Shown: in pieces, positions 27,317-37,224 of the stretch
Layout: every line of letters starts with the position of its first letter
Numbering within the stretch: the first letter of the stretch is position 1
Assembly (NCBI RefSeq): GCF_011752975.1
Contig: NZ_VWWP01000006.1
Location: 186,001 to 250,000, forward strand
Length of the DNA: 64,000 bases
Source: Chryseobacterium sp. Tr-659
GTDB lineage: Bacteria > Bacteroidota > Bacteroidia > Flavobacteriales > Weeksellaceae
Direction of reading: 5' to 3'
Made by a program: the position numbers and the translations under genes
The notes under the pieces: generated by a model
Database searches by the model: none
Seen by the model: the letters and a program-made list of their open reading frames with translations, nothing else
What the model was told of the DNA's origin: nothing

Positions 27317-27607
27317 ATGAAACCGGCAGCAAGAATTACAGATATGCATACCTGTCCTATGGTGACGGGAAATGTACCGCATGTAGGCGGCCCCATCATT
27401 CCGGCAGGAGAACCTACCGTACTTATTGGAGGGATGCCCGCGGCACGAGTGGGAGACAAAGCAGTATGTACAGGCCCGTTAGACACCATTGCTTCAGGAT
27501 CTTCAAGTGTCTTGATAGGTGGAAAACCCGCTGCAAGGATGGGAGACTCTACCGCTCATGGAGGTGTGATAACCGCAGGAGAAGCTACTGTTTTGATAGG
27601 AGGATGA
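27317..27607 (+). CDS. PAAR-repeat spike tip (Pvc10-like)
   Basis: This 96-residue protein is a single PAAR domain: PAARITDMHTCP, GGPIIPAGEPTVLIGGMPAARVGD, CTGPLDTI and a second GGKPAARMGDSTAHGG. The His and Cys residues of the tip zinc site (H11, C13 region, H78 region and the central Cys) are present. It sharpens the VgrG trimer. It carries no C-terminal toxin extension, so cargo must be loaded elsewhere, presumably inside the tube. The 156 bp that follow contain no gene. Confidence 0.94.
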   Translation: MKPAARITDMHTCPMVTGNVPHVGGPIIPAGEPTVLIGGMPAARVGDKAVCTGPLDTIASGSSSVLIGGKPAARMGDSTAHGGVITAGEATVLIGG

Positions 27608-27763
27608 TAGGTAAAGATGGCTTTTGATACAGATAGGAGCCGTCATTGATATGTGATCTGACTAAAAGTATGATGTAAAACATCCATAACAAAACAGTTA
27701 CAATAACTAAAACTCTATGTTACAGAAGCAAGATGTTACAATTAAATATAATACCAATAACGT

Positions 27764-28174
27764 ATGAAAATAAATACAGATTTTTTAGGAATAGGCTGGA
27801 GTTTCCCGCCTGAGTTTAATGAGACCGAAGGAAAACTGGCAATGACCACAGATGTAGAGGACATCAATAACAGTCTTATTATTTTATTGTCAACACGTCC
27901 GGGTGAACGTGTCATGTTCCCTAATTACGGATGTGATCTGCAAGAAATGTTATTTAAACCTCTGGACTTAACGCTCATTACTCAAATGAAAGGAATCATT
28001 GAGCGCGCTATTTTATATCATGAGCCTAGAATAAACATTCTAAGTATTGAAATTGATACTAAAGACGAACTTCAGGGAGAAGTTTTGATACAAATTGACT
28101 ACGAAGTAAGAAATACTAATACAAGAAGCAATATTGTTTTTCCTTTTTACAAAGGAGAAGCTACCGAAATATAA
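27764..28174 (+). CDS. gp25-like baseplate wedge protein (Pvc9-like)
   Basis: This 136-residue protein fits the gp25/lysozyme-like baseplate family (TssE-related). It shows FLGIGWSFPPEF at the start, an EDINNSLIILLSTRPGERVMFPNYGCDL block containing the family ER/PG motif, and the C-terminal INILSIEI followed by beta strands. It nucleates sheath assembly on the baseplate. The gene order spike, PAAR, gp25, wedge matches other eCIS. Confidence 0.92.
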   Translation: MKINTDFLGIGWSFPPEFNETEGKLAMTTDVEDINNSLIILLSTRPGERVMFPNYGCDLQEMLFKPLDLTLITQMKGIIERAILYHEPRINILSIEIDTKDELQGEVLIQIDYEVRNTNTRSNIVFPFYKGEATEI

Positions 28175-28262
28175 TGAATTACGGGATGTCTGTAGCCATT
28201 TTAAATACTACCAAACACTACATAAGTATTGCATCTGACCATAGAAAGATAAATATAAACAA

Positions 28263-31200
28263 ATGAAAAAAACAGATACATTTTCACATTATCGTGAAGG
28301 AAAATCACAAATGCAGCGCTTTTTAGCAGAACTAGATCCGGGCAATCTTGAATTACACGATTTCGATTTGTTTGATTGGCTATTATTTGCAAACAATTTT
28401 GCCAGAAGTGTGCATTATTTTGATAAAGATGATAATACAACACCAAAAAGAAAGTGGGGGAACTTCTTCTTTGGTGATGATACCCATGCTATTCCGCGCA
28501 GAGAAAGCGTTGAATATAAAAGTATGAAAAAACAGGTTACAGATCTTATTTCCCAGTTTGAACAAGACAGCAACTTGACTCCCCACCTGACCTTATTTGT
28601 CTGTTTTATAAAATTATTGGATTTCTCAAAAAAAGCCTTCAATAATTTAACGAAAAGGCATTTGGATTTCTATTATAGTGAAATTCTTCAAATCGAGAAA
28701 AATGATGCCCAGTCGGATAAAGTCTACATAATTTTTGAATTGGCAAAAAAAGCACTTCAGGAAAGAATTTCAGACGGTACACTGCTGGATGGCGGTAAAG
28801 ACATTAATGGGAAAAAGCGCATTTACAAAACAGGAGAAGAGCTTGTAGCCAATCAGGCAAAAGTTGTGGAAATCAAAAGCCTTTTGAATGATGTTAAAAA
28901 AAGAGAACTAAAAATGGCGCCGGTAGCAAACTCTGCCAATGGTATTGGAGATAAATTGCCGGAAGACAGCAATTATTGGTGGCCGTTCGGGTATAACTCT
29001 GATGAAACAAATTCAGAGAGATCCATGTATAAAGATCTTCCAAAAGCTAAACTGGGCTTTTCTGTAGCATCGTCATTATTTGATTTAAAAGAAGGTGAAA
29101 GAACAATCACTCTTACAATAGATTTTAATAAGAACTCAACTCAAAAATTAGAGAAAATTTCAAAAAAAGATATTGAAAATAATATAAAAGTACTTTGTAG
29201 TGGAGAAAAAGAATGGCTATCAGGCATTGTTTTACAATGTAACAGAAACGAAGAAGAGCAATTAGAACTTTCTTTTACATTACCTAAAGATTTCCCTGCT
29301 GTTGTAAAATACAATAAAGAAACGCTGGCAGAAACATTTGAAACCAGTTTCCCGATTGTAAGATTCATGATCGAGGGAGAGAAGTACTATGATATTTATG
29401 AAGCACTTTCAGAAAAACTAATCAAAAACATTGAAATAGCGGTTGATGTAAAAGGGGTAAAATCTGTTCAGATTGAAAATGACAGTGCCACCTTAAATTC
29501 GGAGAAACCATATTATCCATTCACCGCACAGCCCGTTAAAGGATCTAATTTCTATATTAAATGTGCTGAAATGTTTTCTAAGAAATGGCAAAATGCAGAC
29601 ATTACCATCAATTGGAAAAATGCTCCTGATTCAATAAAAGATCTATACAACGGCTATATCATTCAGCCTAATCAAAATATCAGTTTACAGGATTTTGAAG
29701 CACTGAGAACCCCGTCAGTTGTAAGTTCTGATGCCTATTTTAAAGCAGATACAGCTTTGCTGGAAAAAGAAATATGGTATGCCAAAGCCAGTAATATCGA
29801 TTTATTTAAAAAAGCTGATGGGACTTACAAAACCCAGTTTTCTATACTTAATTCAAGTAATGAAGCCGGCACAGGTGAGTCTATCCGGTTAACATTGAAA
29901 CAGTCTTCATTACAGGATGTATACCCTAAATTGTATACCCTGGCATTATCAAGCAGCCCGGGAAGTAAAAAACTCATTCCCAACGAACCTTACATCCCTT
30001 TTGCTGAAGATATAGAACTCAATTATAGCGCAAAGGAAAATGTATATTCATATTTAGATAAAAGTTCTGATGATATAGCTTCAAAAAGCAAAGGAGTACA
30101 ATTATACCATGAAGATGCATTCGGGCAATACGAAAAAGAAATTGACACTAAAAGTATTGTACCCGTACACCAAAACGGAGGTGAATTATACATCGGCCTG
30201 GAAGCAATGCCTAAAACAACCGTTTCGCTATTGATCCAAATGCTGGAAGGAAGTGAAAACCCATTAGTGGATACTTTCCAGGAAAAAGAATTTATAGAAT
30301 GGCATATCCTATCCAATAACATATGGACAAGTCTATCAGATTATATGCTGAAAAATGAAACCAGAAAATTCCTGGAATCGGGGATTGTAAAGTTTAAAAT
30401 TCCTAAAGACGTTAGTACAAACCACACAAGGTTTACCAGCGGATTAGTCTGGATAAGAGCCAAATCGAAGAGAAGTTATGATGCGGTATGTAAAATTCAG
30501 GGAATATATACCCAGGCTGTTTTGGCCACCTTCCAGAATCAGGATAATGATCTGTCTCATCTCAATAACGGATTAGAAGCAAATACCATTACTAAACTTA
30601 TTACCAGAGTTCCTCAGGTAAAAGCGGTGAGCCAGCCTTATAATTCGTTTGGTGGTAAATACAAAGAAACAGATACGGAGTTTTACAGACGCGTGAGTGA
30701 ACGATTAAGACATAAACACAGAGCCATTACCCAATGGGACTACGAACAGCTGGTTTTACAAGAGTTTCCGGAAGTTTTCAAAGTAAAATGCTTAAATCAT
30801 ACTTCTGAAATCTCCTATATGGCTCCGGGTCATGTAACCCTGATGGTGGTGCCTAATATTAAAAATAAAAATGCATTTGATGTGTATCAGCCCAGAGTAA
30901 GCAGGGCGAGTCTGAATAGAATTCAAAATTATGTCAATGAATTAAATACGATGCATGTTAAAGCTCAGGTTATTAACCCCAATTATAAAGAAGCAAAAGT
31001 AGAAACAAAGGTGAAATTCTTTGAGCAGTATGACGAAGCATTTTATACCAGACAATTGGATGAAGATATTAAAAAATATATATCACCTTGGGCTTTTACA
31101 GAATCTAAAGATATTGATTTTAATGTAGAATTGAATGTTAATCAGTTGATTAATTATCTGGAGCAGCTGTATTATGTAGATTACATTGATGAGATCAAAA

Positions 31201-31313
31201 TATTAGTGAATAATGTTTTACAGAAACAATCTTTAATCGAAGTAGATCCAAAATCAATACTGGTATCTGCCAAGCAGCACCAGGTTACGATTACAGAACA
31301 AGTATGTATTTAA
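28263..31313 (+). CDS. Baseplate J-like wedge protein 1 (Pvc11-like)
   Basis: This 1,016-residue protein occupies the Pvc11/Afp11 position between gp25 and the second wedge protein. The J-like core is in the last 250 residues: TKLITRVPQVKAVSQPYNSFGG, DTEFYRRVSERLRHKHRAIT, QWDYEQLVLQEFPEVFKVKC and HVTLMVVPNI. This block is typical of baseplate assembly protein J / gp6 homologues. The N-terminal 750 residues are less conserved, beta-rich and may form the outer wedge or contact fibres. No signal peptide is seen. Confidence 0.88.
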   Translation: MKKTDTFSHYREGKSQMQRFLAELDPGNLELHDFDLFDWLLFANNFARSVHYFDKDDNTTPKRKWGNFFFGDDTHAIPRRESVEYKSMKKQVTDLISQFEQDSNLTPHLTLFVCFIKLLDFSKKAFNNLTKRHLDFYYSEILQIEKNDAQSDKVYIIFELAKKALQERISDGTLLDGGKDINGKKRIYKTGEELVANQAKVVEIKSLLNDVKKRELKMAPVANSANGIGDKLPEDSNYWWPFGYNSDETNSERSMYKDLPKAKLGFSVASSLFDLKEGERTITLTIDFNKNSTQKLEKISKKDIENNIKVLCSGEKEWLSGIVLQCNRNEEEQLELSFTLPKDFPAVVKYNKETLAETFETSFPIVRFMIEGEKYYDIYEALSEKLIKNIEIAVDVKGVKSVQIENDSATLNSEKPYYPFTAQPVKGSNFYIKCAEMFSKKWQNADITINWKNAPDSIKDLYNGYIIQPNQNISLQDFEALRTPSVVSSDAYFKADTALLEKEIWYAKASNIDLFKKADGTYKTQFSILNSSNEAGTGESIRLTLKQSSLQDVYPKLYTLALSSSPGSKKLIPNEPYIPFAEDIELNYSAKENVYSYLDKSSDDIASKSKGVQLYHEDAFGQYEKEIDTKSIVPVHQNGGELYIGLEAMPKTTVSLLIQMLEGSENPLVDTFQEKEFIEWHILSNNIWTSLSDYMLKNETRKFLESGIVKFKIPKDVSTNHTRFTSGLVWIRAKSKRSYDAVCKIQGIYTQAVLATFQNQDNDLSHLNNGLEANTITKLITRVPQVKAVSQPYNSFGGKYKETDTEFYRRVSERLRHKHRAITQWDYEQLVLQEFPEVFKVKCLNHTSEISYMAPGHVTLMVVPNIKNKNAFDVYQPRVSRASLNRIQNYVNELNTMHVKAQVINPNYKEAKVETKVKFFEQYDEAFYTRQLDEDIKKYISPWAFTESKDIDFNVELNVNQLINYLEQLYYVDYIDEIKILVNNVLQKQSLIEVDPKSILVSAKQHQVTITEQVCI

Positions 31314-31338
31314 TAATAAATAAGAATAAAACATAATC

Positions 31339-34128
31339 ATGTCAGAAAATAAACACATTAATATATCAAAAAATATAGAAACCGGGGATCAGACTGATTT
31401 TCATTTTCTACGTAAAACAGGAGTTGAATACATCGAAAAGTTAGGAGGGAAACTCTGGACCGATTATAACTCTCATGATCCCGGTATTACCACTTTGGAA
31501 GTTTTAAGCTATGCCATAACAGATCTTGGCATGAGAATGAACCTGAACATGGAAGATATTTTGTCTTCAACAGAGATAGATAAAGATATTCATACACAAT
31601 TTCTAAAGGCAACAGAAATTTTGCCTTCAAGGCCTCTCAATGAACTTGATTATAGAAAACTGTTTATAGATATTAATCTGGTGGCGGGTCATAAAAGACC
31701 TATCCGTAACTGTTGGCTGGTTCCTAAAAATGAAAAACTGTACGTTGATTGTAAAACAGGAAAGCTGGACTTTAAACCTATCGGAGAAAAAACACAGGAC
31801 TTTAACGTAAAAGGACTTTATGATCTTTATGTAGATTATGCCGAAGATATTGATGCCGAAGGCAGCGGATGCGAAAAATCCAATGTCAATATAACAATAT
31901 TAGACCGTTACCATGCCAATAGAAGTCTTTGCGAAGATCTAGCTGAAATTAAAGAAATCGAAACCCAAAAAGTGGCTGTGTGTGCCCGTATCGGACTTGT
32001 AAACAAAGCTGATGAAGAGCTGGTACATGCTAAAGTAATTAAAGCAATCAATAATTATCTGTCCCCTGAGGTTCATTTTTATTCACTGAAGCAAATGCTT
32101 GAAAAAGGGTTCACTACAGATCAGATCTTTGAAGGCCCTCTTTTAGATAATGGTTTTATCGATACTGAAGAACTCAAAAACAGTCAGTTAAGAAGAGAAG
32201 TTCGTCTTTCAGATATCATCAGTGAAATTATGAAAATTGATGGAATTAAAGAAATTCACGAAATTTCTATTGCAGGCTGTGATAGTGTGATCAAACAAAC
32301 CAATGATTGGTTGATCTGCATTGAAAAAGGCAAAAAACCGGAACTGTGCGAGCTAAGTTCATTCAGCTACAGCAAAGGTTCACTTCCTTTGAATATCAAT
32401 GACAAAAAAGTTCAGGAGTACTTGGAAACACTCAAAAAAGAAGAAGAAGTACTTAGAGATGACGCCAGACAAAATAAAGAATTGATCTTGCCACAGGGAA
32501 CTCCATATGATATAGCGAACTACGCTACTATTTTAAATGAATTCCCGGATACTTACGGAGTTGGCGAAGCAGGAATTATTGGAAATCAATCTCCGGAGAG
32601 AGAAGCCTTGGCCAAACAGCTGAAAGGGTATTTGCTATTTTTTGATCAGGTCCTTGCCAGCTATTTCAAACACCTTGAAAAAGTAAAAGAAGTATTAAGT
32701 GTTAACGGTGATTTAAAAAGAACTTATTTTACACAGGCTCTTAAGAATATCAAAGGTTTTGATGAATTGGTTTCAGATTATATTACCAATGATGATGACG
32801 AACTTACAGATTCATTGTATGAGGAATTGGATAACAGCGTAGAACGCCGAAATGAAGTTTTAGATCATCTGATCTCTCGTTTTGCCGAAACATTCAGTGA
32901 CTATACGTTCTTAATGAAATCATTGTATGGAAAATCTGCCGATGAAATTGTTTTAAGTAACAAAGAAAGCTTCTTAAACGAATATACCTCCCTAAGTAAA
33001 GATCGTGGATTAGGTTACAATTACACTTTGTTTTCGGATGCAGATATTTGGAATACCAATAATATTTCCGGTGTACAAAAAAGAATAGCCCGTTTGTTGG
33101 GAATTAAAAATTATACCCAGAGAAATTTATCTCAGACTCCGGTATCCATCATTAAAACAGAAAATACGGAGGGTAAAGCAAGCTATACCTGGAAAATAAA
33201 AGATGCCGAGAGCAATATTATCCTGTCATCTGTAAATACTTATCAGATTGAATATGCTGCCACCAAAAACCTTAATGAAGCAATTTATCAGATGATTCAG
33301 ATAGATCAGGAAGATCTTGAAAATGCTTTGGATGAACTGGAAGCAGGTAAAGATGGTTTAATCGGAAATATGGTAATTCGTTTTTCTTTAGGAGGTAACT
33401 ACTATGTTGAAATTCTGGATGATAGTGATGAACCAAAGGTGATTGCTACTCACAAAAAGACCAATCCTTACATAACGCTGAAGGAATTGAGAAAAGGTAT
33501 TATTAAAACGGTGAATTATTTTAAATATGATTTTACCGAAGAGGGAATTTTCCTTGTTGAGCATCTGTTATTAAAACCAACCACTAAAGACTATAAACTC
33601 ATGGGTGGTATTGGTTGCATGTCTATAGAAGGCACATTCAGAGTAATGTATGACCTCGATGAAAAAGACCCTGCAGTAGATCCGATAAAATATTCGGAAG
33701 CCTTTATGTCTTCCTGTGAAGAAGACTGCGAAACAGATGTTTTTGATCCGTACTCTTACCGGGTAAGTATCGTTCTTCCTGGTTTTGCCTATCGTTTTCA
33801 GGATCCTGATTTCAGACGCTATGCAGAAACAGTGATCAGACAGGAGATTCCGGCCCATGTTTTAGCAAAAATTTGCTGGGTTGGAGACCGATTGAGCGAA
33901 AAACAAACCGCTCAGAATGACTTGTCTGAATTTGAAGTTGCCTTTAAAAAATACCTTTCGGATAAATCGAAAAATAATATTATCAACTTAGGAAACAGTA
34001 TTCAGGACTTACTGACCGCTCTTACCAATCTGAACAATATTTATCGACCGGGAAGACTCTTAGACTGTGCAGCAGATGATAATGACAGTTTAGACGGAAA
34101 AATCATATTAGGACAATCAAATATATAA
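31339..34128 (+). CDS. Baseplate wedge protein 2 (Pvc12-like)
   Basis: This 929-residue protein contains, near its N-terminus, KLWTDYNSHDPGITTLEVLSYAITDLG, a close match to the W-(T/S)DY-N-HDPG-T-LE motif of Afp12/Pvc12-type baseplate proteins. The C-terminus contains IVLPGFAYRFQDPDFRRYAETVIRQEIPAH, also typical. It should form the baseplate wedge with the J-like protein encoded 25 bp upstream. It ends 13 bp before the first PKD protein, in one operon. Confidence 0.88.
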   Translation: MSENKHINISKNIETGDQTDFHFLRKTGVEYIEKLGGKLWTDYNSHDPGITTLEVLSYAITDLGMRMNLNMEDILSSTEIDKDIHTQFLKATEILPSRPLNELDYRKLFIDINLVAGHKRPIRNCWLVPKNEKLYVDCKTGKLDFKPIGEKTQDFNVKGLYDLYVDYAEDIDAEGSGCEKSNVNITILDRYHANRSLCEDLAEIKEIETQKVAVCARIGLVNKADEELVHAKVIKAINNYLSPEVHFYSLKQMLEKGFTTDQIFEGPLLDNGFIDTEELKNSQLRREVRLSDIISEIMKIDGIKEIHEISIAGCDSVIKQTNDWLICIEKGKKPELCELSSFSYSKGSLPLNINDKKVQEYLETLKKEEEVLRDDARQNKELILPQGTPYDIANYATILNEFPDTYGVGEAGIIGNQSPEREALAKQLKGYLLFFDQVLASYFKHLEKVKEVLSVNGDLKRTYFTQALKNIKGFDELVSDYITNDDDELTDSLYEELDNSVERRNEVLDHLISRFAETFSDYTFLMKSLYGKSADEIVLSNKESFLNEYTSLSKDRGLGYNYTLFSDADIWNTNNISGVQKRIARLLGIKNYTQRNLSQTPVSIIKTENTEGKASYTWKIKDAESNIILSSVNTYQIEYAATKNLNEAIYQMIQIDQEDLENALDELEAGKDGLIGNMVIRFSLGGNYYVEILDDSDEPKVIATHKKTNPYITLKELRKGIIKTVNYFKYDFTEEGIFLVEHLLLKPTTKDYKLMGGIGCMSIEGTFRVMYDLDEKDPAVDPIKYSEAFMSSCEEDCETDVFDPYSYRVSIVLPGFAYRFQDPDFRRYAETVIRQEIPAHVLAKICWVGDRLSEKQTAQNDLSEFEVAFKKYLSDKSKNNIINLGNSIQDLLTALTNLNNIYRPGRLLDCAADDNDSLDGKIILGQSNI

Positions 34129-34141
34129 AAATCGAAAAACA

Positions 34142-37126
34142 ATGAATACCAAATTAGATAATGTAACAACCCAATATAGAAAGTTCAATGCAAATCAGGC
34201 ATTAACGGAAGGGCAACTAAACGAGTTTATAGACTATTTCGAAGACCAGGACAGACTCTCGAGAACCAGACTGAGTGGTGTAGGAGTAGTATGCGGCTTT
34301 CAATCCATATACGTAGAAACTTCAAGTATGAAAGCCTTGATGGAGAAAAATCCGCAAGCTGAAAGAATAGAAATTATAGACCTTGACGCTATTACAATCT
34401 CACAAGGTGCTGGGGTTACTACAGATGGAGATTTAATAACGCTCCGCCAAAGAGGAGACCTACCATCTAATACTAATATTAACTTCGATGCTTTAGCCTA
34501 TAAATATTATAGAAATTACGTTGATGAAATCAGATACGAACATTTCCGTATTGATGGTAAACAAATACCTCTTTTGGAAATGATTACGGAAGATGAATAT
34601 AATCAGTTAAAATCCGGAGGTGTTAATGTTGGAGATTTTAAGCTGGTAAAAACCATCAACAATATATACAATAAAGTGATCATCCTGTATTTAGAAAGTT
34701 ATTCCAATGAAGAATCGCCATGTCAGGATGCTGATTGTGATAATAACGGAGCAGAGCAGGTATCGAATCTTAGAGTGCTTTTAGCAGATTCAAGTGCGGT
34801 TACAGAGCTTATGGCTAAGGGTGATGCAAAAGATACAATTTACAAGCTTCACAATAGCTATGAAGAGCTTTTTGATCAGCTGCCTAGTATAGAGGCTAAA
34901 AGAGTTATTCTGGATTCCAGTATTATATCAGCAGCACAATTAGAAGCAAAATTTATAAACGCTGCTGTTAGTGCTATTGCAGACCTAAACAAAGGTTTCA
35001 GCGCAATTGCAGGAACTTTTAACGTGGGTGTTAACCTTGGGGGGCAATCTCTTATTGATAAATTGAAGTCTTTGTTATACCCCACGGTAAGCGGGAAAGA
35101 TTTTCAATATAGGTATGATCTGATAAAAGATTTAATTGATACCTATAACGAAATAAAAGGATTGGTACTGCATCTTAATGCAGAATGTTGCCCGGCTATA
35201 GCTTCATTCCCTAAACACCTTATGCTTGGGCCTGTTTCTGCATCGCTTGCGTTAGGAGAATATATCCCTTTCCGTCACGGTTTTTATAATTCACCAATAA
35301 CTACAAACGATGATGAGAATTATGAAAGAATTATAATGCTTGCTAATCGATTTGTACAGAAAATAAACGGATTTCAATCGTATGTAGGACCTATTAAAAT
35401 TACTCCTTCTTATCTTGATGCAGACTTGGGAGAAAAAGCAATTCCATATTATTATAATGTAGATAAAGCATTATTGGATCAATGGAACTTTGAAAAAACA
35501 AAAACCGACAGAGAAACTTTCAACTTAAGCTATCATACCCTCAACTTAGCCGGAGCCGATTTTATTCAGAATCCACTGAATTATAATATTGATGATAATG
35601 ATTTCTGTAGAATTGAAGGTCATATAGGATTGCCTTATAAAACGGCAATACAAAATATTAATGATCTTAAAGCAAAATACGGATTAGCATTTGATGTCAT
35701 TGCACTGGTTCTAAAAAAGGATGGAAAAATTGAGGTCAAAGTATCAAGTGATGAAAAAACAGTATCGATAGATGACCTCAGAAAGCAATTGGTATCCATT
35801 TCAAGTGATATCAGCAACCGAACAGGAAATTCACAAAATACCTTGCTTAATATCTCTAAATTAGATGATAAATTAAAATTATTAAACCAGGCTGAATTTG
35901 CCAAGGGTTCTGCAGACGGTATTACAGTTGTGAAAGAGGACCCTAGAAAGAAAGATATTGTAGGTGAACTTTTAAGCGAATTTTTAGAGCGAAAATCAGG
36001 ATTGGAGCATATAGCAGGTTCAAAACTGGGAGGAACTATCGCTTTAATTTATGTGTCAGAAGAAGAAAATCAGGTTATTGCAGATTTTTCATTGCCTTAC
36101 CTATGCTGTTCTAAAAAAGATCCGGTATTCCTGGTATTACCAACCAACAAACTATGCCAAAAAGATGCTCCTATTGTTTTAACAATTGTTCCGCTGGATG
36201 CTCAGGTAAAAGCATTTGTAAATGGTACTCTGATACCGGCAGTTACACAATCCGGAGGTCAGAACTTCTTTGATCCTGGTTTGGTAAATCCTGCCTATTT
36301 CGGACAAACAATTACCTTTACCGTTAATGATGATCCTGTGGATGCTCAATTAGTTGTGTATGAACAGCCAACCGTATCTGTTACTTCAGGAAACGTAACA
36401 TATGGTGCAGACACTTCAGATCCGGATGCTACTGTAGACTTCCATGTCAGCGTACCGAATAACGGTGCCGGCCTTACTTATACATGGAATTTCGGAGACG
36501 GAAGCCCTCTGCTATCATCAAACACATTACCAAGCAATGGAATTGTTCAGCATACCTATAATCTTATTGCCGGACAGGAAGAAACCTTCCATCCAACTCT
36601 TACCGTAACGAATAAAAACGGTTGTAGTACCACATTTGCTGTTGCTCCACTGAAACTGACAGGACAAATGACAGTTGTGTGTCTGAACGGAATGAGAATC
36701 GTAATTCAGTACAGACATGGCGTAGATGAATATCATGAGTGTAATGATGCTAGTTTCAATTTATTTGGAAACGGGCAGTTGATAAAAGGTACTAATCCAT
36801 ACGTGGATCCTAGAGGAGTGATAAAAGGAAACATCCATTTAAGTAATACCAATGCAACCCAGGATAGACACAATTATCCTCCAGGTGTTACAAGCGGACT
36901 TAGCAGATACAATGAAATCATCATCACTCAGGATGAAGCAATACAATTAGCAGCAGGAGCTCAAGATGGTTTTGTGAAATTCTCTCTTGAATGTGCATTA
37001 GGTTCTTGCCATACCGGTGTTGCTTATACTCAGCTATTCCTTGCTAATGATCCGACACCAATTTATTTTGGTAATCCAGTTGGAAATTTCTTAGAAATTA
37101 ACCCTTGTACAGGAGACAAAAGATAA
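34142..37126 (+). CDS. Large eCIS baseplate/fibre-associated protein with PKD domain (paralogue A)
   Basis: This 994-residue protein starts LDNVTTQYRKFNANQALTEGQLNEF and contains DYFEDQDRLSRTRLSGVGVVCG, also present in its neighbour (37225-40182). The N-terminal two thirds are shared by both paralogues, with PKHLMLGPVSASLALGEYIPFRHGFYNSPI in the middle. A PKD-type beta-sandwich lies near residues 755-840 (LTYTWNFGDGSPLL). The last 80 residues are His/Asn-rich. PKD domains often sit on exposed surface structures, so this may be a baseplate-attached adhesin or fibre base. The exact role is unknown, but location right after the wedge proteins supports a particle component. Confidence 0.75.
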   Translation: MNTKLDNVTTQYRKFNANQALTEGQLNEFIDYFEDQDRLSRTRLSGVGVVCGFQSIYVETSSMKALMEKNPQAERIEIIDLDAITISQGAGVTTDGDLITLRQRGDLPSNTNINFDALAYKYYRNYVDEIRYEHFRIDGKQIPLLEMITEDEYNQLKSGGVNVGDFKLVKTINNIYNKVIILYLESYSNEESPCQDADCDNNGAEQVSNLRVLLADSSAVTELMAKGDAKDTIYKLHNSYEELFDQLPSIEAKRVILDSSIISAAQLEAKFINAAVSAIADLNKGFSAIAGTFNVGVNLGGQSLIDKLKSLLYPTVSGKDFQYRYDLIKDLIDTYNEIKGLVLHLNAECCPAIASFPKHLMLGPVSASLALGEYIPFRHGFYNSPITTNDDENYERIIMLANRFVQKINGFQSYVGPIKITPSYLDADLGEKAIPYYYNVDKALLDQWNFEKTKTDRETFNLSYHTLNLAGADFIQNPLNYNIDDNDFCRIEGHIGLPYKTAIQNINDLKAKYGLAFDVIALVLKKDGKIEVKVSSDEKTVSIDDLRKQLVSISSDISNRTGNSQNTLLNISKLDDKLKLLNQAEFAKGSADGITVVKEDPRKKDIVGELLSEFLERKSGLEHIAGSKLGGTIALIYVSEEENQVIADFSLPYLCCSKKDPVFLVLPTNKLCQKDAPIVLTIVPLDAQVKAFVNGTLIPAVTQSGGQNFFDPGLVNPAYFGQTITFTVNDDPVDAQLVVYEQPTVSVTSGNVTYGADTSDPDATVDFHVSVPNNGAGLTYTWNFGDGSPLLSSNTLPSNGIVQHTYNLIAGQEETFHPTLTVTNKNGCSTTFAVAPLKLTGQMTVVCLNGMRIVIQYRHGVDEYHECNDASFNLFGNGQLIKGTNPYVDPRGVIKGNIHLSNTNATQDRHNYPPGVTSGLSRYNEIIITQDEAIQLAAGAQDGFVKFSLECALGSCHTGVAYTQLFLANDPTPIYFGNPVGNFLEINPCTGDKR

Positions 37127-37148
37127 GAATTTTAAGGAGGAATAAGTG

Positions 37149-37190
37149 TAATAACTTCATAGGCAGTCATGCTGTCTGTGAAGTTTATTA
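37149..37190 (+). promoter_or_regulatory. Hairpin between the two PKD paralogues
   Basis: An inverted repeat (AACTTCA and GGCAG arms pairing with CTGTC and TGAAGTT around a short loop) lies between the stop at 37126 and the GTG at 37225. There is no strong T-run, so it is more likely an mRNA processing or stability element than a terminator. Confidence 0.4.
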
Positions 37191-37224
37191 AACGATCTTA
37201 ATAAATCATTAAAAATTAACAATT

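Noticed and set aside
27280-27627. Arg/Cys-rich 115-codon frame over the PAAR gene
   Set aside because: It is a shifted frame over the clear PAAR gene.
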